A stretch of 9,279 nucleotides of DNA from DASTQL01 sp035462375. Lineage in GTDB: Bacteria; Actinomycetota; Actinomycetes; Jiangellales; Jiangellaceae. The notes under the pieces were generated by a model. The model saw nothing but the letters and a program-made list of their open reading frames with translations, made no database searches and was not told the DNA's origin. The position numbers and the translations under genes are program-made. This document shows, in pieces, positions 5,148-9,279 of the stretch; the stretch's first letter is position 1, and the number at the start of each line of letters is the position of its first letter. The stretch covers positions 1 through 9,279 of the forward strand of contig DATHUJ010000065.1 in assembly GCA_035462375.1 (NCBI GenBank), given 5' to 3'.

Positions 5148-5259
5148 ATGGAGGCCCGGGCGGCCGGACGGCTACGCACCCGCCACGGGCGCCACTGCCC
5201 CGCCACCGCCGGCAACGCCCCGCCCGTCCCAGCAGCCCATCACCAGGCCTGCCGGGCCC

Positions 5260-5283
5260 TCACGAGGCGTCGACTCCTCGTGA
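5260..5283. repeat. Internal palindrome of the element (right)
   Basis: TCACGAGG (5260-5267) and CCTCGTGA (5276-5283) are perfect 8-bp arms. The 8-nt centre contains GTCGAC, so the 24 bp are symmetric apart from one mismatched pair. It could form a side hairpin on the right arm of the long stem, or a dimeric protein-binding site. Confidence 0.65.
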
Positions 5284-5290
5284 TCCCACC

Positions 5291-5318
5291 ACGAGGGTGG
5301 TGAACGTGGTCATTCGGG
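5291..5318 (-). repeat. Right 28-bp terminal inverted repeat
   Basis: This is the exact reverse complement of 5071-5098, beginning ACGAGGGTGGTG and ending GTGGTCATTCGGG. Together with the preceding bases it also forms a local hairpin: CACCAC at 5287-5292 with GTGGTG at 5297-5302. This local hairpin has no counterpart in the left arm. It lies 21 nt from the end of the cyclase gene. Confidence 0.9.
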
Positions 5319-5339
5319 GCCAGGTGGGCGGCGGCGGCC

Positions 5340-6401
5340 TCAGCGGCGGGTGTTCTCGCGGTCGAGCGACCAGACGTGCTGGGCGCCGAAGCCCTTGATC
5401 TCGATCTCGCCGAGATCGGACAGGACGAAGTCGTTACGGATCAGGTCGTAGGTGTGCTGGCTGACCGCGATCGTCATGGGCTCGGCAGCGGCCTCCATCC
5501 GGGCGGCGAGGTTCACACCGGGACCGAAGATGTCGTAGACGTACTTCTGCACGCCCACGATCGAGCCGATCACCGGGCCCGTGTTGAGCCCGATCCGGCA
5601 CAGCCACTGCTCGGGGTGCGAGGCGTTGCGCTTCTCGATGTAGCGCCGGATCCGCAGGGCCACCCGGGCGATGTCCTGCGCGTGGTCGGGGGAGGGGTCG
5701 GGGAGCCCCGCGACCGCCACGTACGCGTCGCCGATCGTCTTGAGCCGCTCGCAGCCGAAGAGCTCCACGATCCGGTCGAAGCCGGTGAAGATGTCGTTGA
5801 GCTCGGCGATCAGCGCCCCGGGGTCGCGGGAGATGGCCATCGACGTGAAGCCGACGAAGTCGAGCATCATGATCGTCGCGTCCTCGAAGCGCTGGGGAGT
5901 CACCGTGCCGTACTCGGTCATCTCGTTGAAGACCGTCCGCGGCATGATGTTGAGCAGGAGCTTCTCCACCCGGTCCTTCTCGCGCTGGAGCGCGCGGGTG
6001 TTCCGCTCGACCATCTGCGAGTAGGAGTCGAGCATGTACTCGGCCTCCTTCTGCTTCGAGATGTCGAGCCCCTCGACGAGGACCGCCTCCCTCCCGCCGT
6101 CCTCGATCTTGCGCAGCGTGAGCTTGACGCTCACCGACCGGGCGCCGTCCTTGACCTCCACCTCGTGCGTGTACGGGCGGCCGCTCGCGAGCCGGGAGCG
6201 GGCCCGCTCCACCTGCAGGGCCGGCAGCCGCGCGTCCAGCGTGTCGTCGTCGTCGTCGGCCTCGTCGGTCGGCGGGAACCACCGGAAGAACGTGGCGTTC
6301 TCGAACTCCAGCACCCAATCCTCGGGGTCGGCGACCGCGACCGCCGCGCCGAGCGACTGCAGCGCGTGGCGCAGCACGTCGGAGCGTGGGCCGCCGTTCA
6401 C
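5340..6401 (-). CDS. PAS domain-class III adenylate cyclase
   Basis: This 353-residue protein synthesises cAMP from ATP. An N-terminal PAS domain (about residues 8-115, ending GLDISKQKEAE) is followed by a signalling helix/coiled coil (about 118-153, EYMLDSYSQMVERNTRALQ to LLLNIMP) and the catalytic domain (about 165-347). All class III catalytic residues are present: metal-binding Asp181 (MLDFVGFTSM) and Asp225 (KTIGDAYVA), purine-selecting Lys221 and Asp290 (YVYDIFGPGVNLAARM), and transition-state Asn297 and Arg301. The Lys/Asp pair points to ATP rather than GTP. No membrane segment is seen, so it is probably cytosolic. A run of acidic residues (DEADDDDDTLD, 46-56) sits inside the PAS region. 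The GTG start overlaps the globin stop by 4 nt (GTGA), with GGGGAGG just upstream, so translation is likely coupled. The PAS ligand is unknown. Confidence 0.93.
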   Translation of the reverse strand: MNGGPRSDVLRHALQSLGAAVAVADPEDWVLEFENATFFRWFPPTDEADDDDDTLDARLPALQVERARSRLASGRPYTHEVEVKDGARSVSVKLTLRKIEDGGREAVLVEGLDISKQKEAEYMLDSYSQMVERNTRALQREKDRVEKLLLNIMPRTVFNEMTEYGTVTPQRFEDATIMMLDFVGFTSMAISRDPGALIAELNDIFTGFDRIVELFGCERLKTIGDAYVAVAGLPDPSPDHAQDIARVALRIRRYIEKRNASHPEQWLCRIGLNTGPVIGSIVGVQKYVYDIFGPGVNLAARMEAAAEPMTIAVSQHTYDLIRNDFVLSDLGEIEIKGFGAQHVWSLDRENTRR

Positions 6402-6769
6402 CGGCCCTCCCCGAAGACGATGACCGGCCGGCGGGCCCGGAACTGACCGACCACCTCGGCGACGTCGTCGTCACCGATCGAGTGCTCCTCCAGCGCGTCC
6501 TGGAGCAGCCCGAGCATCTCCTCGAACTCTTCCCCGGTGATGCCCAGGTTCCGGTGCACCCGGGCCAGGACCTCGTCGCTGTAGTCGGCCCCCGGACCGC
6601 CGGTGAGGTGAGAGATGAACGCCGTCTGGTGCTTGATCAGCTCACGCATGTCGATGCGCGCAAAGTGATGCGCCAACAGGTCCGAATCCAGGACCGAGTC
6701 GTAGAAGTCGGACACGACACGGCGGATGGTGGAGAAACCCCCGTACCTCTCGAAGATGGTCTGTGCCAC
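6398..6769 (-). CDS. glbN: Group I truncated haemoglobin (trHbN/GlbN-like)
   Basis: This 123-residue haem protein of the 2-over-2 globin fold aligns by eye with mycobacterial trHbN. It starts TIFERYGG (cf. YDAIGG), followed by SDFYDSVLDS with B10 Tyr23, MRELIKHQ with E7 Leu44 and E11 Gln48, the LTGGPG turn, and proximal F8 His72 in VHRNLGI. Tyr B10 and Gln E11 form the hydrogen-bonding distal pocket that stabilises bound O2 in trHbN, which detoxifies nitric oxide by dioxygenation. The GTG at 6769 was chosen because GGGAGGGG (6774-6781) precedes it at a suitable distance. An in-frame ATG 10 codons upstream is possible but lies before that site. It lies 32 nt after the LuxR-type gene and overlaps the cyclase by 4 nt. 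Possible roles are NO or O2 handling, or ligand sensing for the cyclase. Confidence 0.9.
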   Translation of the reverse strand: MAQTIFERYGGFSTIRRVVSDFYDSVLDSDLLAHHFARIDMRELIKHQTAFISHLTGGPGADYSDEVLARVHRNLGITGEEFEEMLGLLQDALEEHSIGDDDVAEVVGQFRARRPVIVFGEGR

Positions 6770-6773
6770 GCGG

Positions 6774-6781
6774 CCCCTCCC
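6774..6781 (-). promoter_or_regulatory. Shine-Dalgarno of the globin gene
   Basis: On the minus strand this reads GGGAGGGG, 4 nt before the GTG at 6769 and about 7 nt when counted from its GGGAGG core. It favours GTG 6769 over the upstream in-frame ATG, which would place this purine run inside the coding region. Confidence 0.6.
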
Positions 6782-6801
6782 TGCCACCGGCCCGAGCATA
6801 G

Positions 6802-9279
6802 TCACGAGGCGAGCCCCAGTTCCGCGGCCCGGGCGGCCGCCTCCTTGCGCGTGCCCACGCCCAGCCGACCGAGGACCGCGGAGACGTGGTGGTCCACCGT
6901 CCGGACCGACACCACGAGGCGCTCGGCGATCTCGGCGTTGGTGAGGCCGTCGGCGAGCAGGCGCAGCACCTCGACCTGGCGGTCGGTGAGGCCCGCCGGG
7001 TTGGCCCTGGTCCGCGTGATCGGTCCCCGGGGGACCGAGGAGACGCCCCGGGTCCGCAGCCGGGCCCGGACCCGGGCCGCCGCTGCCGGCACGCCGAGCA
7101 GGTCGAGTGCGGCCAGACCCTGCAGGGCCTCGTCGGTGTCGTCGGACCACGCCCGGGCGAGTGCAGCCTCGTAGGGCTGGCCGGCCCGGTCCCAGGCGCC
7201 CGCCGACTCGGTGGCGCGACCGGCCAGGTCGAGGGCGAACCCCTCCGGACAGCGGGGGAACGACCGGGCGCGCCCGCCCCCCCGCCGTACGTGGAACAGG
7301 CGGTCACCCGTGAACCACCGCCAGGCGGCGTCCTGCCCGGGCAGGTCGGTCTCCGGAGGAGCCGCTCCGGTGAGCCAGGCGACCTCGGCCTGGGCCGCGA
7401 GCACCGGGCCGAGGCGGAACAGCTCGCCGCTCGTCCGGGCCACCCGCTCCGCCTCGGCCAGCCGGTCGGCTGCGGACTCGTCCCCCCGTCGGGCGAGCAC
7501 CCGGGCGAGCAGGGCCAGCGGGCGCGCTCGCGCCACACCCGCGTCGTCGGCCGGGTCGGCCAGCACCTCCAGCTCCTCCTCGGCCGCGGCCAGGTCGCCC
7601 CGCCGCAGCAGCAGCTCGGCGCGCAGGTCGCGCAGGTGGTACTCCCCGTACGCGACCTCGGAGTCGGCCGCGAGGAGCAGCCCGAGCTCGATCCACCCGG
7701 CCGCCTCGTCGAGCCGCGGGACGCGGAGCAGGTGCGCCCCGGCGTTGGCGCACGCGCGGATCCCGGTCTCGTGCAAGCCCTCGCGGCGGGCCAGGTCGGC
7801 GGCCTCCTGGAGGCGGGCCAGCCCCTCCTCGTCACCCAGCTCGAGCAGGGCCGCGCCGAGGTTGACCAGCGCGCCGGCCTCCGCGGGCGGGTGCCCCACC
7901 TCGCGGGCGAGGTCGATGGCCGCCCTAGCCTCGCGGACCGCCTCCTCGTCGCGGTGGTCGAGCATGTCCAGTCGGCTGAGGTGTGCGAGCGCCATCGCGT
8001 GGACGGGGGAGCGGGGCAGCGGCTCCAGCACGCGGGCCGCCCGCTCGGCCGGGGGGCGTGCGGCCGACTGCCCACCGTCGAAGTAGGCCGCCCGGGACAG
8101 GACCAGCAGCGCCTCGGCGAGCTTGCCCGCGTCCCCGACGGCCTCCCAGTCGCGGACGGCCTGCGCGGCCGCCTCCGACGCGTCGCCGTGCCGCCCGGCA
8201 AGCTGGAGCTCGTAGGCCTGCTCGGTGCGCAGCGCCGCCCGTACGGGAGGGTCGAGCGCACCCGCGTGGGCGAGTACCTGCCCGTACGAGGTCAGCGCCT
8301 GGCGGTGACTCCCCAGTCGGGAGGCCTCGCGGGCGGCGACCGGGCCGTACGTGAGGACGTGCTGCAGCGAGCCGGCGGCGACGGCGTGGTGGAGCACCCG
8401 CCCCGGATCGCCCCCGGCGGTGACGAGGGCGTCGGCGACGGCGCGGTGGTGGCGGACGAGGGCGGTGCCCGGCGCGTCCTCCTCGACGATCCGCCGGACC
8501 AGTTCGTGGGTGAAGCGGACCGTGGGTCCCGTCACCTCGACCAGGCCGCGTTGCTCGGCCTCGGTGAGAGACGCCTCTTCGTCGCCGAGGACCTGCGGCA
8601 GCAGCCAGGAGTCCAGCCCACCGGGGACGACGGCGAGCCGCTCGAGGGCCCGCTGGGCGCCGGGGGACAGCCGGTGCAGGCGGGCGAGGACGGCGTCCCG
8701 AGCGGTGAGCGGGACGCCGGCCGAGGGGTCGGCCAGCGCCGCCTGGACGTAGAACGGGTTTCCCGCACTGAGCCGGACCAGCTCCGCTGGGTCGCGCAGA
8801 CCGGCCTGCCGCGCGAGCCGGGCCACGGAGCGGTCGGACAGCCTCGACGGCCGCAGGCGCAGCACCTGGGGGCCGACCAGGTCGCCGAGCACGCGGAACA
8901 GCGGGTCCTCGCGGCCGACCTCGTCGTCGCGGTAGGTGAGCACGAGGACGAGGCGCATGCTCGCGGCCCGGCGGCCGAGCAGCCGTACCGCGTCGAGGGT
9001 GGCGTCGTCGGCCCAGTGTGCGTCCTCGACGACGGCGACGGTGACCCGGTGCGGGTCGGTGAGCTCCTCCCGCACGGCGTCGAGGGCGGCGTCCCGGGAG
9101 ACGCCGGCCGCCAACGCTTGCTCGAGCGGACCATCGGCAGCGGCCATGTCGCGGAAGGGGCCGAGCGCTCGGGGTGTGGTGAGGTCGTCGCAGGCACCGG
9201 TGAGCACCCGGGTGCGGCCGCGGGCGTCGTCGAGGAAGGCGCGCACCAGGCTGGTCTTGCCGATGCCGGCCTCGCCGGA
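6802..9279 (-). CDS. LuxR-family AAA (LAL/MalT-type) transcriptional regulator, 5' end outside window
   Basis: 825 residues are visible and the start lies beyond the right edge. At the edge the Walker A loop reads GEAGIGKTSL. Walker B follows about 75 residues later as VAVVEDAHWADD, then VLVLTYRDDEV, the usual order of the AAA_16 domain of LAL regulators. A long helical middle region, rich in Ala/Leu/Arg and with TPR-like helix pairs (for example LVNLGAALLELGDEEGLARLQEAADLA), is followed by a C-terminal LuxR helix-turn-helix starting LTDRQVEVLRLLADGLTNAE and continuing IAERLVVSVRTVDHHVSAVL (about 6810-6990). Such proteins are ATP-dependent activators whose ligand binds the TPR-like region. 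Only a short N-terminal stretch should be missing. It is the first visible gene of the operon with the globin and cyclase. Its targets and ligand cannot be read from the sequence. Confidence 0.93.
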   Translation of the reverse strand, partial: SGEAGIGKTSLVRAFLDDARGRTRVLTGACDDLTTPRALGPFRDMAAADGPLEQALAAGVSRDAALDAVREELTDPHRVTVAVVEDAHWADDATLDAVRLLGRRAASMRLVLVLTYRDDEVGREDPLFRVLGDLVGPQVLRLRPSRLSDRSVARLARQAGLRDPAELVRLSAGNPFYVQAALADPSAGVPLTARDAVLARLHRLSPGAQRALERLAVVPGGLDSWLLPQVLGDEEASLTEAEQRGLVEVTGPTVRFTHELVRRIVEEDAPGTALVRHHRAVADALVTAGGDPGRVLHHAVAAGSLQHVLTYGPVAAREASRLGSHRQALTSYGQVLAHAGALDPPVRAALRTEQAYELQLAGRHGDASEAAAQAVRDWEAVGDAGKLAEALLVLSRAAYFDGGQSAARPPAERAARVLEPLPRSPVHAMALAHLSRLDMLDHRDEEAVREARAAIDLAREVGHPPAEAGALVNLGAALLELGDEEGLARLQEAADLARREGLHETGIRACANAGAHLLRVPRLDEAAGWIELGLLLAADSEVAYGEYHLRDLRAELLLRRGDLAAAEEELEVLADPADDAGVARARPLALLARVLARRGDESAADRLAEAERVARTSGELFRLGPVLAAQAEVAWLTGAAPPETDLPGQDAAWRWFTGDRLFHVRRGGGRARSFPRCPEGFALDLAGRATESAGAWDRAGQPYEAALARAWSDDTDEALQGLAALDLLGVPAAAARVRARLRTRGVSSVPRGPITRTRANPAGLTDRQVEVLRLLADGLTNAEIAERLVVSVRTVDHHVSAVLGRLGVGTRKEAAARAAELGLAS

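Larger units (their letters stand above)
5071..5318. mobile_element. MITE-like inverted-repeat element, non-coding
   Basis: This 248-bp segment is bounded by perfect 28-bp inverted repeats. Inside it a second imperfect inverted repeat is nested (5120-5131 with 5237-5248, 11 of 12 matching), and there are two compact palindromes (5135-5147 and 5260-5283). If the element is taken as 5073-5316, both flanks read GGGCC, a possible 5-bp target duplication. It carries no transposase, and the short open frames in it look non-coding. It lies exactly between convergent genes, 22 nt from the cyclase stop, and includes the last codons of the racemase-like gene. Size, terminal repeats and lack of coding potential fit a MITE mobilised in trans. 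The alternative is a large bidirectional terminator or other structural element. I do not recognise a named family. Confidence 0.6.

Noticed and set aside
5076..5303. A 75-codon plus-strand frame inside the inverted-repeat element.
   Set aside because: Its ends lie in the two arms, its composition is low-complexity with no recognisable motif, and its start and stop follow from the arm sequence. It is better treated as non-coding.
5071..5318. CRISPR array or integron attC site as the explanation of the repeats.
   Set aside because: There are only two arms in inverted orientation and no regularly spaced direct repeats. No integrase or cas gene is nearby.
5376..6446. A 356-codon plus-strand open frame opposite the cyclase.
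   Set aside because: The minus strand carries every class III cyclase catalytic residue. The opposite frame is a GC-rich shadow with repetitive Val/Asp/His/Leu composition.
6770..7150. Long N-terminal extension of the globin into the LuxR-type gene.
   Set aside because: The extension is the shadow of the LuxR C-terminal coding region. The globin fold begins at TIFERYGG, and a ribosome-binding site precedes GTG 6769.

Overview
The window is very GC-rich, dense chromosomal DNA from an actinobacterium. Gene content (rpsF facing away from a deoxyribonuclease IV, a FemAB-type cell-wall ligase, a LuxR-type AAA regulator, a PAS-adenylate cyclase), frequent GTG starts and TAnnnT -10 boxes placed directly before start codons all fit. 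The general look resembles Nocardioidaceae, but that family call is inference, not a demonstrated match. There are ten protein genes, two of them cut by the window edges. No rRNA, tRNA, CRISPR or complete insertion sequence was seen, and no gene-free stretch exceeds about 260 bases.

Left part (1-1500): the 5' end of rpsF (minus strand) has a strong Shine-Dalgarno and a structured leader. A small three-helix membrane protein diverges from it, followed by deoxyribonuclease IV (nfo), which appears to be leaderless. Middle left (1562-2838): a MarR-family repressor gene and a YceI-family lipocalin-like gene diverge across a 185-base regulatory region. That region contains a perfect 10-bp-arm palindrome lying on the yceI -10/+1 region, a repeated nonamer at both promoters, and a second palindrome. 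Middle (2892-5079): a FemAB-family aminoacyltransferase and an alanine-racemase-like protein form a two-gene unit. The second protein keeps the PLP lysine region but has lost the catalytic tyrosine loop, the phosphate-binding serine motif and the C-terminal tyrosine motif of true alanine racemases.

Between this unit and the convergent operon to its right lies the most striking structure in the window: about 248 bp bounded by perfect 28-bp inverted repeats (5071-5098 and 5291-5318). It has further nested palindromes, several CACGAGG/CCTCGTG copies, no convincing coding content and a possible 5-bp target duplication. It looks like a MITE-like non-autonomous element, or alternatively a large bidirectional terminator structure. 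Its left arm supplies the stop codon of the racemase-like gene.

Right part (5340-9279, all minus strand): a MalT/LAL-type LuxR regulator (5' end outside the window), a group I truncated haemoglobin and a PAS-class III adenylate cyclase form a tightly packed operon. The globin and cyclase genes overlap by 4 nt. This arrangement suggests a gas- or redox-linked cAMP signalling module.
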